Below, piece after piece: positions 16,534 to 25,275 of a stretch of 42,560 nucleotides of DNA. This DNA is from Candidatus Desulfovibrio intestinipullorum. Its GTDB lineage: Bacteria > Desulfobacterota > Desulfovibrionia > Desulfovibrionales > Desulfovibrionaceae. A model generated the notes under the pieces. It searched no databases. It worked only from the letters and a program-made list of their open reading frames with translations, and was not told the origin of the DNA. A program made the position numbers and the translations under genes. The DNA lies in assembly GCA_019113165.1 (NCBI GenBank), contig DXHV01000031.1:1-42560 (forward strand), given 5' to 3'. Positions within the stretch are counted from its first letter, which is position 1. Every line of letters starts with the position of its first letter.

Positions 16534-17538
16534 CTAGAACCGGCCCACGGCCCGCAGCAAAATGAGCAGCACGGGCAGAAGGGCCAGAAAGAGCATGTTG
16601 CGTCTCGGCCGGACAAAGATGAAGGCCCAGCAGGCGAGGGAGCCTGCGGTCACAAGGAAGGGCCCAAAGCGCATGAGGGCCGAGGTAAAGCCCGACCCTA
16701 AGGCCGCTACCGAACTGAAGGCCAGAAAGCCCGCGTCCAGCAGCTGGAAGGTGGCGCCTGCCAGGGCAAAGGCTGCGCACATGCGAAAGGCCGTGCTCTC
16801 CACATCGCTCAAGGGCAGCGTTTCCGGGACAGTGCCGGGAATGACTTCCTGCCTGCGGTTTTCGCGCTCCACCTGCTTCTGTTCCCTGGAAAGGCCAGGC
16901 AGCTGCAAAAAGAGGGAGAAGACGGCAATGCCGCCTGCGGGCATGAGGGCGGCACAGCTCTGCCGCCAGCTGTGCTTGAGCAGGACCTGGAAGACCGTTT
17001 CCTGTGTCATCTGCTCAGGCAGGCCCAGGAAGGGCCAGTTGCGCAGGATGATGGCGGCAAAGAAGCAGGCAAAGGCGACAAGGGCGGCTGCAGAGGCGGC
17101 CAGGGCCTTCTTGTCCATGGCCTTAAGGGTGTCCTCGTCCATGGAGAAGGCGGCCGTGCGAAAGATGGGCCGTGCAAACAGGGCACAGATGCCGAGGCAC
17201 AGGCCTCCGAGCGCCCAGGACGCAAGGCTCGTGCATGTGGCGCGCCAGGGCAGGGAGAAGGGATCGAAGGGCACGGGCACAAGCTTGTCCATGCTGGCCG
17301 GTATGGCCTGCAGGGACACAAAGCCGTGTCCGGCAATGTCCACGGCGCCAAAGAAGGCCGTGACAAGGGCAATATGGAGAAAGAGCTGGCCTGTGCGGCC
17401 CATGGCCTCGCGCTGTCTCCTGCGACCGAGCAGCAGGCAGAGAAGGACCATGACCGGAAGGACAACCGTCACTTCCGTGGCGACGGAAAGAAGGGAAGCT
17501 GCGGCCTGCCAGATGGGCAGCCAGAAGGGTGTCTGCAT
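16534..17538 (-). CDS. Polytopic membrane protein of unknown function, last gene of the secretion operon
   Basis: 334 residues with about eight hydrophobic segments (roughly 10-38, 50-66, 102-122, 146-165, 190-210, 250-270, 272-295 and 300-330). A charged cytosolic-type loop at about 214-235 (SREQKQVERENRRQE) and a Pro-rich loop at 80-98 break the pattern. I recognise no family: no catalytic motif, no haem-binding histidine pairs, no transporter signature. ATG at 17538 has AAGG 6 nt upstream. It follows the dead HD-GYP sensor by 69 bp on the same strand and is the promoter-distal member of the apparent operon. Codon use and GC look like the neighbours. A role in the same export or signalling process is inferred from position only. 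Confidence 0.75.
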   Translation of the reverse strand: MQTPFWLPIWQAAASLLSVATEVTVVLPVMVLLCLLLGRRRQREAMGRTGQLFLHIALVTAFFGAVDIAGHGFVSLQAIPASMDKLVPVPFDPFSLPWRATCTSLASWALGGLCLGICALFARPIFRTAAFSMDEDTLKAMDKKALAASAAALVAFACFFAAIILRNWPFLGLPEQMTQETVFQVLLKHSWRQSCAALMPAGGIAVFSLFLQLPGLSREQKQVERENRRQEVIPGTVPETLPLSDVESTAFRMCAAFALAGATFQLLDAGFLAFSSVAALGSGFTSALMRFGPFLVTAGSLACWAFIFVRPRRNMLFLALLPVLLILLRAVGRF

Positions 17539-17607
17539 ACAAAGCCTTGGTTGAACATGAATGGGAGCACGAAGGGACAGGGCGCAGGGCCCCTTGTCCT
17601 TCTCGTG

Positions 17608-19668
17608 CTATCTGCGGCGCAGGCGGAGGATGAGCCGCTCGCCCTGCGGCGTGCCCAGATAGCGGAAGAGCTTGTCTGCGGCCCCGTCGAACTTGGCTGT
17701 GTCAAGCAGGGGCGCAAAGGCTTCCTTCCAGTCCTCCGGGCTCTTGCCGTCCCTGGGATGCAGGGCGGCACAGAAGAACTGGGCTATGGCCAGATAGCGG
17801 GAGGGCTTGCTGATGTCGTCGCCCTTCAGGCCCAGGGGCAGCCCTGATCCGTCCAGGCGTTCGTACATGCCGGCAATGGTGCTCTGCACGGGCAGGCCCG
17901 CTATGTCCAGATTGCCCAGGGAAAGCCCCAGGGTGGCAGGAATGTGGCGGCCCTGTTCTTCCTTTTGGACAGCCTTTCCGGCCACGCGGGGGATGTTGGT
18001 GAGCAGGCAGAGCTTGCCTGCGGTGGAGAGCAGGCGTGCGGTGGCAGCGCTCTTGTCGCCGTCCAGCTGGGCCGTGAGCACGGCCACCTCGCCAATGAGG
18101 GTGGAAAGACGGCCTGCATAGGGATCCAGACTGAAGAGGACGCGGTGCAGGGTGCCGGCTGTCTGCTCTATGAGCGTGTCCGCACGCTCCCTAGCCGCCA
18201 CGCGCTCGCTGATATCCCTGTAGACGACCAGCAGGCCGGCCAGATAGCCTTCCTCGTCCACATAGGGCGAGGCATGGACAAGATAGCTGTGCTCCCCGTC
18301 CTTGAGGTCGAGCTTCATGGTGCTCGTGGAAAGCGTCGGGCTGGCCCAGATCTTGCCCGCATGCTGGGCAAGGTCGCCTGCCAGGGTGGCCGGCAGTTCC
18401 TTGAGCGTCGTATCCATCAGCAGGGCCGGGCTCTTCTTGCCCGCAAGCCTGGCAAAGGAGGTGTTGGCAAAGAGGATGTTGTTGTCAAAGTCGATGCAGA
18501 CAAGGCCCAGGGCTTCCTCCCTGTCCAGGACATCCAGGAACTGCTGTTGCTGCAGCCTGTCCGTGGCATCCCTTTTGACCGTCCTGAGGACGCTCTGTTC
18601 CTTGTGCCGGAAGACAAGGAAGAGGAAGACAAAGAGGGCGAGCAGCAGGGCGCAGGCCAGGCCTGCTGCCTGCAGAAGGGAGATGTTCTCGTCGCTTTCC
18701 TGCAGGGCTCTGGCCGCAGGCTGCGGCAGGCCTGTGAGCAGAAAGAGGGAGGTGGACAGAAGGCGCTTGCCAAGGCAGTAGGTGTCCTGCTGCTGGCCTG
18801 GAATGCGGCGCAGGGCAAAGGGGATGCCGTCTTCCGTGCTCGTCCAGCCTTCCAGGGGCACCTTGTGGGCCGACTTCGCGTTCAGCACGACCAGGGTGCG
18901 GTCGGGCTGGGCCTCGAGCACAAGGCTCTGCACCCCGCTTTCCGGGTTCAGGGCTGCCTGCATGCGTTCCATGCAGTCGCCCAGATCAATGGTGACCAGC
19001 AGGATGCCCACATTGTAGGTCAGGATGCTGCGCTTGTCCGTGAGCACCATGGGCACGGCAATGTCCACGCAGAGCTTGCCTGCGTTCATGTAAGCAGGCT
19101 GGGAGAGGGTACGGCTGGCAGAGCCTGCCATGTTCGTGGCAAGCTGCCTGCCGCTGTTCTCTATGCGCTCGTTGATGAACTCCGTGCCCAGGCAGGGCGC
19201 CCCCTCGCGGGAAAAGAGGGTGATGGACAGGAAGTTGTAGCGCGTGGCCATCTCGGCCAGATCCTTGCGTATGCTTTCGGACTCAGAGGCAAAGGATCGC
19301 AGCTTTTCCATTTCCTCCGGCGTGCGGCGTGCCGTGAGCAGGGCGAGCATGGACTGGCGCTCGTTGGACGTGCCGCACAGGGTCTGCAGGACGTCGGAAG
19401 CCAGGTTCATGCCGCTCACCTTGTCGATGAAGACACTGAAGCGGCTGTTGTCGGCCAGCGTGCCCAGGGCGGCCTCGAGGTCGCGGGTCCAGGAGCGCGC
19501 CAGCACGCTCTGGCCCTTGTCCAGTTCGCTGATGACCCTGGTGAGATAGGTGGTACTGCTGACCAGAGACTGCTGCCACAGGGCCGTGATGCCGGCAATG
19601 GTGGCAAGGCCGGTCAGAAGAAAGGCTCCCGCAAGGAGTGGCCAGGATGTATGTCTGTATGCTGCCAT
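17608..19668 (-). CDS. Membrane sensor with periplasmic domain, PAS and a catalytically dead HD-GYP domain
   Basis: 686 residues. TM1 (about 11-32) and TM2 (331-354) bracket a periplasmic sensor of about 300 residues, probably of the Cache class (it has a YNVGILLVTIDLG-type strand). A PAS domain follows (about 375-490, ending YRDISER). Residues 500-686 match HD-GYP over the whole length, but every catalytic motif is altered: DPYAGRL for DPYTxGHS, STAGK for HDxGK, YERLDGSG for HHERxDGSG, and GLP for GYP. It is thus probably a c-di-GMP receptor or structural module, not a phosphodiesterase. It sits 35 bp after the HlyD-type adaptor gene, so it probably controls the secretion system. The start at 19668 has no clear ribosome site. 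Confidence 0.84.
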   Translation of the reverse strand: MAAYRHTSWPLLAGAFLLTGLATIAGITALWQQSLVSSTTYLTRVISELDKGQSVLARSWTRDLEAALGTLADNSRFSVFIDKVSGMNLASDVLQTLCGTSNERQSMLALLTARRTPEEMEKLRSFASESESIRKDLAEMATRYNFLSITLFSREGAPCLGTEFINERIENSGRQLATNMAGSASRTLSQPAYMNAGKLCVDIAVPMVLTDKRSILTYNVGILLVTIDLGDCMERMQAALNPESGVQSLVLEAQPDRTLVVLNAKSAHKVPLEGWTSTEDGIPFALRRIPGQQQDTYCLGKRLLSTSLFLLTGLPQPAARALQESDENISLLQAAGLACALLLALFVFLFLVFRHKEQSVLRTVKRDATDRLQQQQFLDVLDREEALGLVCIDFDNNILFANTSFARLAGKKSPALLMDTTLKELPATLAGDLAQHAGKIWASPTLSTSTMKLDLKDGEHSYLVHASPYVDEEGYLAGLLVVYRDISERVAARERADTLIEQTAGTLHRVLFSLDPYAGRLSTLIGEVAVLTAQLDGDKSAATARLLSTAGKLCLLTNIPRVAGKAVQKEEQGRHIPATLGLSLGNLDIAGLPVQSTIAGMYERLDGSGLPLGLKGDDISKPSRYLAIAQFFCAALHPRDGKSPEDWKEAFAPLLDTAKFDGAADKLFRYLGTPQGERLILRLRRR

Positions 19669-19703
19669 AGGGAAATGCCGTGGGATGAGTGTTCCTGCCG
19701 CGA

Positions 19704-21935
19704 TCAGCGTTCGGTCAGGGCGTTCTGCTTGGCCTTGAGAATGGGCTTCATCAGGTACTGCAATATGGTCTTCTTGCCGATGAGGATGTCGGCCTGCACA
19801 ATCATGCCGGGAATGATGGGCAGGATTTCGTTGTTGTGCTCAAGGTAGGTCTTGCTCGTGCGAATCTTGACAAGGTAGTAGAACTCGCCCTGCTTGCCTT
19901 CTATGGTATCGGCACTGATTTGTTCGAGCTTGCCTTCCAGGCCGCCGTAGATGGAGAAGTCGTAGGCCGTGACCTTTACCATGACGTTCTGCCCGGGCCG
20001 CAGGAAGGCCACATCCTGGGGACGGACCCTGGCTTCCACCAGCAGGGTGTCGTCCAGGGGCACAATGTCCATGATGGGTTCGCCGGGCTTGACGACACCG
20101 CCAATGGTATTGATGTAGATCTGCTTGATGATGCCGCGCACGGGCGAGCGCACGTCGGTACGCGTCACGCGGTCGCCACCGGCAGCCAGGGTTTCCTGCA
20201 GGGTGGTGAGCTCCACGCGGCGCTTGTTGATTTCCTCGGTGATGCCGGCCCGGAATTCGGCCGTATGGGACTCTATGCGGTGCTTTGCTTCGGCTGCGGC
20301 CGCCTGGGCCTTGGAGATGGTGGCATCCAGCATGTCCACCTGGCCCTGCAGTTCCACCACCTTCTGTTCCATGCCAAGGTACTCCAGGCGGGAGAAGTTG
20401 TTGCGGCTCACCAGGGCCTTGGCGGCATCACGCTGCTGTCTGGAAAGCGCCAGGCTCTGAATGAGCTGTTCCCTGTGCGTGGTCTGTTCCTGGACCTCGC
20501 GCTCCCTCTGGGCGGCCTGGCTGCGCAGCACGTCCTCGTCCACCCTGAAGCGCTCCCTGCGCGACCGCCAGACGCTTTCCTGGTCGGCAATAATCTGCTG
20601 GGCCTGCTGCAGCATGGCCGGATCCACCTCGCGTCCGAAGTATTCCACGGACCAGGTATAGAGATCCTTGGGAAAGACGGGCTCCGTGTTCTTGAGTTCC
20701 GCTTCCAGGCGGATGAGGGCAAAGACGTTGTCCATGCTGCGCTGCATGGCATCGCGGTAGGAGCTCGCGGCCATCTCGTTGTCGATCTGGGCCAGCACGT
20801 CGCCCTTTTGCACGGTATTGCCGTCACGGACCAGCATGGCCCGCAAAATGCCGCCTTCCAGGTTGGAGATGGTTTGCGTGCTCTGCGAGCCCACCACACT
20901 GCCTTCGGAATGGGTCACCTCGTCGATCTTGGAGAAGGCGGCCCAGATGATGAGAATGGTGAAGAAGACGGCAATGGTCAGGGAGAGCACGCGGGCACCA
21001 ATTTTTGGCCTGCGCGAGTAGGCAGCGTCCACGTCGCCCGCATAGCGGATGTCGTCGGGAGTGAGGCCCTGCAGGGGCGCGTCCAGGGCCGCAAAGAGGC
21101 CCTGTCCCTGCATGGTCATGCTGCGGGCGCCCACCTCCTGCTGTCTTTTGCCGGTCACAAGGTCGCCCAGCTGGGAGAGGAGGGAGCGATCGGGCGTCTG
21201 TTCGCTGGGCCCCTTTTTGAGAATGGATTTGAGGAAGGAGAGAAAGCCCGCCACATTGGAGGAGTTCTCCTGGACTGGAGCGCCCTGGGCAAAGCCTTCC
21301 TGCGGCCGTGGCGCCTGCAGGGGGCGCCTGGTGGGCAGGTGCTGGGCCTGAGCCTGGGCACGAGCCTGCACAAGAGGCACGGGCGGTGCGGCAGGCGGCT
21401 GACTGCCGGCCTGTCCCATACCCTGGCTGGCCTGGGCTGCCTGGGCGGCCGCAAAGATGCTGGCAACAGGAGTCCCTGTATTCGTTGCGGCTGCAGGGGG
21501 TGTCTCGTCTGTGCGGGGGACTGCAGGCAGCTGGCCGTCTGCACTGTCGCCCGAGCCTGTGGCCCCTGTGGCGGCATCGCCTGCCTGGCTGTCTGCGACA
21601 GGCACAAAAGCCTGAGTCGTCCGATCGGCCGAGCCTGTTTCGTCTGCCAGGGCCCTGGCCTGACGGGTGTCAGGCCGTGCGCCGGGGCCAGCTTCCGGGC
21701 CGTCCGTGTCGTCCTCGGCCACATGGGCCGTCAGCACGCCCGTGGAGGTGATGGCCGTGTCCTGTTCGTCCGATCTGTTCTGCCCGGGTCGGTTCTGCCC
21801 GGGCAGCACGAACTTCTTTTCCCTGGCCAGTCTGGTCAGACGGGCTGCGGAGCCGGCACCGCGTATGCCCCTGTATTCCGGGGGCAGCTGGGCCGTGGCC
21901 TGTTCCTGTTCGGGATGTTGGTCTTGCGTTGTCAT
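19704..21935 (-). CDS. Type I secretion membrane fusion (HlyD/LapC-type) adaptor with long disordered N-terminus
   Basis: 743 residues. The first 310 residues are A/P/Q/T/G-rich and predicted disordered and cytosolic, far longer than the 20-60 residues usual for HlyD adaptors. A single TM (about 313-335, followed by FSKIDEVTHSEGSV) leads to the periplasmic part: a lipoyl half (EGGILRAMLVRDGNTVQKGDVLAQID), a long coiled-coil hairpin (about 420-560) that should contact TolC, the second lipoyl half (VRSPVRGIIKQIYINTIGGVV) and a beta-barrel with RPQDVAFLRPGQNVMVKV. The end IIPGMIVQADILIGKKTILQYLMKPI is the family C-terminus. ATG at 21935 follows the ABC gene by 6 bp. Confidence 0.93.
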   Translation of the reverse strand: MTTQDQHPEQEQATAQLPPEYRGIRGAGSAARLTRLAREKKFVLPGQNRPGQNRSDEQDTAITSTGVLTAHVAEDDTDGPEAGPGARPDTRQARALADETGSADRTTQAFVPVADSQAGDAATGATGSGDSADGQLPAVPRTDETPPAAATNTGTPVASIFAAAQAAQASQGMGQAGSQPPAAPPVPLVQARAQAQAQHLPTRRPLQAPRPQEGFAQGAPVQENSSNVAGFLSFLKSILKKGPSEQTPDRSLLSQLGDLVTGKRQQEVGARSMTMQGQGLFAALDAPLQGLTPDDIRYAGDVDAAYSRRPKIGARVLSLTIAVFFTILIIWAAFSKIDEVTHSEGSVVGSQSTQTISNLEGGILRAMLVRDGNTVQKGDVLAQIDNEMAASSYRDAMQRSMDNVFALIRLEAELKNTEPVFPKDLYTWSVEYFGREVDPAMLQQAQQIIADQESVWRSRRERFRVDEDVLRSQAAQREREVQEQTTHREQLIQSLALSRQQRDAAKALVSRNNFSRLEYLGMEQKVVELQGQVDMLDATISKAQAAAAEAKHRIESHTAEFRAGITEEINKRRVELTTLQETLAAGGDRVTRTDVRSPVRGIIKQIYINTIGGVVKPGEPIMDIVPLDDTLLVEARVRPQDVAFLRPGQNVMVKVTAYDFSIYGGLEGKLEQISADTIEGKQGEFYYLVKIRTSKTYLEHNNEILPIIPGMIVQADILIGKKTILQYLMKPILKAKQNALTER

Positions 21936-21941
21936 GGCGAA

Positions 21942-24848
21942 CTACTTCCCCTGGGGCTGTGCGGCTTGTTTGGGGCGGAAGAGATCGCACGCATCTCTTG
22001 GACCGTCGTAGACAATGCGCCCTTCCTTCATGATGATGAGGCGCTCCACAAGGCGCAGCATGCTCAGACGGTGGGTGACCAGGATGAGCGTCCTGCCCCG
22101 GGCCACCTGGTAGAGCCTGCGCTGCAGCTGGCGCTCCGAGTCCGTGTCCATGTTGCTCGTGGGCTCGTCCAGGATGAGTACTTCCGGATCGTGCACAAGG
22201 GCTCGGGCCAGGGCCACGGACTGGCGCTGGCCGCCGGAAAGCTCCTTGCCCTGTTCGCCCACCTGGGCCGCAAAGCCTGCGGGATTGTTGCGCAGAAAGT
22301 CGCTGACACCGGCCACGGTGGCAGCCCGCAGAATGAGGTGGTCATTGATGGTGGGATCGCCCAGGGCAATGTTGTCGCGGATGCTGCCATAGAAGAGCAC
22401 CACGTCCTGGGGAAGCACGCCGACCCGGCTGCGCAGCTCCGATGTGGCAAACTGGCGTATGTCCACGCCGCCAAACTTCACGGCGCCTTCCTTGGGCTGG
22501 TAGAGGCCGGTGAGGAGCTTGGCAAGGGTGCTCTTGCCGGAGCCCATGGTGCCAATGATGCCCACATGCTCGCCTGGTTCAATGTGCAGGCTCACCCGAT
22601 CGAGCGCCAGGCGCTTTTCCCTGGGGTAGGCAAAGCTCACGTTTTCCATGGTAAAGGAAGGCCTGAGCAGCCCGAAGTCCAGGGGGGTGCGGTGGGCCTC
22701 GTTTTCCGAGGGCAGGGCCATGAGCAGGTCCAGGGCCTTGAGGGCCACCTGCGAGTTCTGCACTCTGGTCAGCAGGGAGGCTATCTGCATGAGGGGCGCC
22801 ATGGTTCGGCCGAGCAGGATGTTGGCGCCAATGAGCGCGCCCATGGTCATGAGGCCTTCCTCTATGCGGTAGACGCCCCAGATGATGAGAATGACGGACA
22901 CGAACTGCGTGACCAGCAGGGAGGCGTTGACAGCCAGGTTGTTGTACTTGCGCGAATCCGAGTTCGACTTGGCCGACAGGCCGACCACGGCCTCCCAGAG
23001 GCGCTGCATGCGGCTTTCCGCCTGGCAGGACTTGATGGTTTCAAGGCCGTTGACGATTTCCACAAGCAGGGCGTTCTTCTGCATGTTCTGCTTGTAGGAG
23101 GCCTCGGCACAGCGCCTGGAAAAGCCCTGTATGACCAGCCCCAGGCCCACGAGCACGGGGATGGCGCAGATGGGCAGAAGGCACATGGGGCCTGCTATGA
23201 TGCCTATGAAGATGATGAAGACGGCCAGGAAGGGCACGTCAATGCAGGCCAGCAGGGTAGAGGAACTGAAGAAGTCCCGCAGCTGATCGAACTCGCGCAG
23301 ATTGTTGGTCAGGGCGCCGGTGGACTCGGGCTTGGCATCCAGGCGCATGCCCAGCACCTTGTTCACCAGGGTGCTCGAGAGCACCACGTCGGCATTGCGG
23401 CCGGCCACGTCCACGAAGTAGACGCGCATGGTGCGCAGCAGAAAGTCGAAGACATAGGCGATGAGCACGCCTATGGCCAGCACCCACAGGGTTTCCATGG
23501 CCGCATTGGGCACCACCCTGTCGTACACGTTCATGACAAAGAGGGGGGTGGCCACGGCAATGAGATTGGTGATCACGCTGGCCAGGGCCACATGGCGGTA
23601 GATGGGCGCATAGTAGCTCAAGACGTCCCAGAACCAGCGCTTGCCTTTTGATATGGTGAAGCTCTCGGTGCGCTCGTCGGGCTTGCTCTCCACAGAGGCA
23701 AAGAGGGCATAGCCCGAATAGTCGGCCCGAAGTTCCTCGAGCTGTATGTTCTGGGCAGTGTTCTCCGTTTCCGGGAAGATGACCTGGGCGCGCTCTCCGC
23801 TCTTGCTCACCAGCACGCAGGCGCGGTCATTGCTCAAAAGCAGGATGCAGGGCAGGGTGAGGGAAGGAATGTCCTCAAGACGCGGCCTGTAGAGAATGCG
23901 GCCGGAGAGCCCGGCCTTGCGGGCAACACGCAGGCAGGCCTCAGGGGTGACATGACTGCCGTTGAGGCCTGCCATGAGAAACTGCGGCGAGACAATGACA
24001 CCCTTGAGACGAAGCAGCAGGGCCATGCAGCGCAGGATGCCTGGCATGAAGTCCACATCGGAAGGACGCAGGGGTTCTGTGACAAGCTCACGGGGAGACA
24101 TGGGGCCATCGGGCTTGCGGCCGGCCTCGTGGGCCTTGCGCAGCATGGCAGCCGCCGTGCCGTCCAGTCCATGGGGCCTTGTTTCTGCACTCCCCTGTGT
24201 GTCCCCGGCTTGCGCAGTCGAGCGTCCCCGACCTGCCTGCGCAGGGGCTGATGTGTCCTGACGACCGGCCACGGACTGCGCACGGGCCTGCCCCTTGTCT
24301 TTGGCGTGCACCGTTCCCCTGGAAGCAGGGATGGTTCCCTGTGGAGCAGGCTTTTGGCTGGCAGAGGCTGCGGAAGCGGCCCTGATCGCTGTCAAGGGTG
24401 TGGCCTGCGTCCCCTGAGCTTGTCCGCCAGCCTGGCTGCCTGTCCTGGCTGCTGTCTGGACGGTTTTGTGTCCTGGGGTCTGGCCAGGCTCATGTCTGGT
24501 GACGGAAATTTTCGGGCCCTGCCTGGACTGGGCTGGCTGCACAGCCGCTTTTCCGGATGCCTGGGCAGGAGCCGCAGGCCGTATGCTTATTTTCGGGGCT
24601 GCTGTCCGTGTCTCGGGCGCTCCACTGTCCGCAGGCACGCTCCTTGGGAGGGGCGTGCCGGAAGACTGGGACAGGTTTTGGGGGGCACCGGTCCTCGCCT
24701 GAACACTGGCCTGTCTGGCCGAAGAGGGCTCCGTAGGGCGTGCAGGAGCGGACTCGTTTGAGATCGCGCCTGTGGGCGAAGTGGTGGCTGACGGAGCAGT
24801 CTGTGTGGTGGTCGCTGTGTCGCTGCTGTTTTTTTCAAGATCCGACAT
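21942..24848 (-). CDS. Type I secretion ABC transporter (LapB-like) with C39-like domain and long disordered N-terminus
   Basis: 968 residues. Residues 1-250 are a low-complexity A/P/T/Q/S/G tract with no recognisable fold. Residues 265-390 match the peptidase-C39-like domain, but the catalytic Cys is missing (DVDFMPGILR in its place), so substrates are docked rather than cleaved. The six-TM ABC exporter domain spans about 410-690. The nucleotide-binding domain has Walker A GTMGSGKST (766-774), signature LSGGQ (870-874), Walker B LILDEP (891-896) and H-loop His926, all intact. This fits RTX-adhesin or LapB-type exporters. First gene of the operon. A 15-bp in-frame duplication overlaps the start codon and no Shine-Dalgarno is evident. 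No substrate or TolC gene adjoins. Confidence 0.93.
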   Translation of the reverse strand: MSDLEKNSSDTATTTQTAPSATTSPTGAISNESAPARPTEPSSARQASVQARTGAPQNLSQSSGTPLPRSVPADSGAPETRTAAPKISIRPAAPAQASGKAAVQPAQSRQGPKISVTRHEPGQTPGHKTVQTAARTGSQAGGQAQGTQATPLTAIRAASAASASQKPAPQGTIPASRGTVHAKDKGQARAQSVAGRQDTSAPAQAGRGRSTAQAGDTQGSAETRPHGLDGTAAAMLRKAHEAGRKPDGPMSPRELVTEPLRPSDVDFMPGILRCMALLLRLKGVIVSPQFLMAGLNGSHVTPEACLRVARKAGLSGRILYRPRLEDIPSLTLPCILLLSNDRACVLVSKSGERAQVIFPETENTAQNIQLEELRADYSGYALFASVESKPDERTESFTISKGKRWFWDVLSYYAPIYRHVALASVITNLIAVATPLFVMNVYDRVVPNAAMETLWVLAIGVLIAYVFDFLLRTMRVYFVDVAGRNADVVLSSTLVNKVLGMRLDAKPESTGALTNNLREFDQLRDFFSSSTLLACIDVPFLAVFIIFIGIIAGPMCLLPICAIPVLVGLGLVIQGFSRRCAEASYKQNMQKNALLVEIVNGLETIKSCQAESRMQRLWEAVVGLSAKSNSDSRKYNNLAVNASLLVTQFVSVILIIWGVYRIEEGLMTMGALIGANILLGRTMAPLMQIASLLTRVQNSQVALKALDLLMALPSENEAHRTPLDFGLLRPSFTMENVSFAYPREKRLALDRVSLHIEPGEHVGIIGTMGSGKSTLAKLLTGLYQPKEGAVKFGGVDIRQFATSELRSRVGVLPQDVVLFYGSIRDNIALGDPTINDHLILRAATVAGVSDFLRNNPAGFAAQVGEQGKELSGGQRQSVALARALVHDPEVLILDEPTSNMDTDSERQLQRRLYQVARGRTLILVTHRLSMLRLVERLIIMKEGRIVYDGPRDACDLFRPKQAAQPQGK

Positions 24849-24860
24849 TTCAAGATCCGA
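24833..24860. repeat. 15-bp tandem duplication at the start of the ABC exporter gene
   Basis: A 13-nt sequence (TTTCAAGATCCGA on the plus strand) occurs at 24833-24845 and 24848-24860. Read leftward, the unit encodes SDLE twice, in frame, with the start ATG between the copies. Confidence 0.8.
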
Positions 24861-25033
24861 TAGAGAGGAGCCTGAAGGAACGAGGGGATGCGGCCTGCAG
24901 GCAAGAACGTGGAGACAGGGAAGAGGAGACTGGAATGACAGGCACGGGGAAGGCGGAATCCGGCCTGTCCGGCCTTTTGAAGGCAGAAACTCCGGTTTGC
25001 AGGAACGCCTGACCTGCTGAAAGAAATAGGCAT

Positions 25034-25052
25034 TTTGACACCCCCCGTCAAA
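25034..25052. promoter_or_regulatory. Dyad TTTGAC-N7-GTCAAA upstream of the secretion operon
   Basis: Perfect 6-bp arms separated by ACCCCCC, about 186 bp before the ABC exporter start. It could be an operator or contain a -35 element; regulator unknown. Confidence 0.4.
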
Positions 25053-25188
25053 TGAGAACGGCCAGGCGTGTCAGAGCGAAAAAGAGGGAGAGAACAAGTA
25101 GGTAGGTCCGAATGTGCAGGGAGGACACAGACAGGGGCGCAGAGTACGCCCCGGCACACGAGACTTTTTGAGGGCCGGCAAGAAAGAA

Positions 25189-25218
25189 GGGGGCACTGCC
25201 CGTCAAGGCAGTGCCCCC
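25189..25218 (-). terminator. Terminator after the DsrK-like gene
   Basis: 12-bp perfect stem GGGGGCACTGCC/GGCAGTGCCCCC with a 6-nt loop. Leftward it is followed by TTCTTTCTT, about 60 bp after the stop codon. It insulates the redox operon from the secretion operon. Confidence 0.85.
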
Positions 25219-25275
25219 TCACAAGTTCCAGGGCGGGGGAGGAAGCCTCTCCCCTCCCTGTTCAGTCACAAGGAC

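Larger units (their letters stand above)
24849..25275. other. Intergenic region upstream of the secretion operon
   Basis: 427 bp between the ABC exporter and the redox pair, both leftward. It holds the terminator at 25189-25218 and the dyad at 25034-25052. A -35-like TTGACG inside the dyad with a poor -10 (TATTTC) 17 nt on is the only promoter candidate for the secretion operon. Confidence 0.5.

Noticed and set aside
19689-23651. 1320-codon frame opposite the secretion exporter and adaptor genes
   Set aside because: It spans two well-supported genes on the other strand and shows shadow composition (H/G/A/Q-rich).
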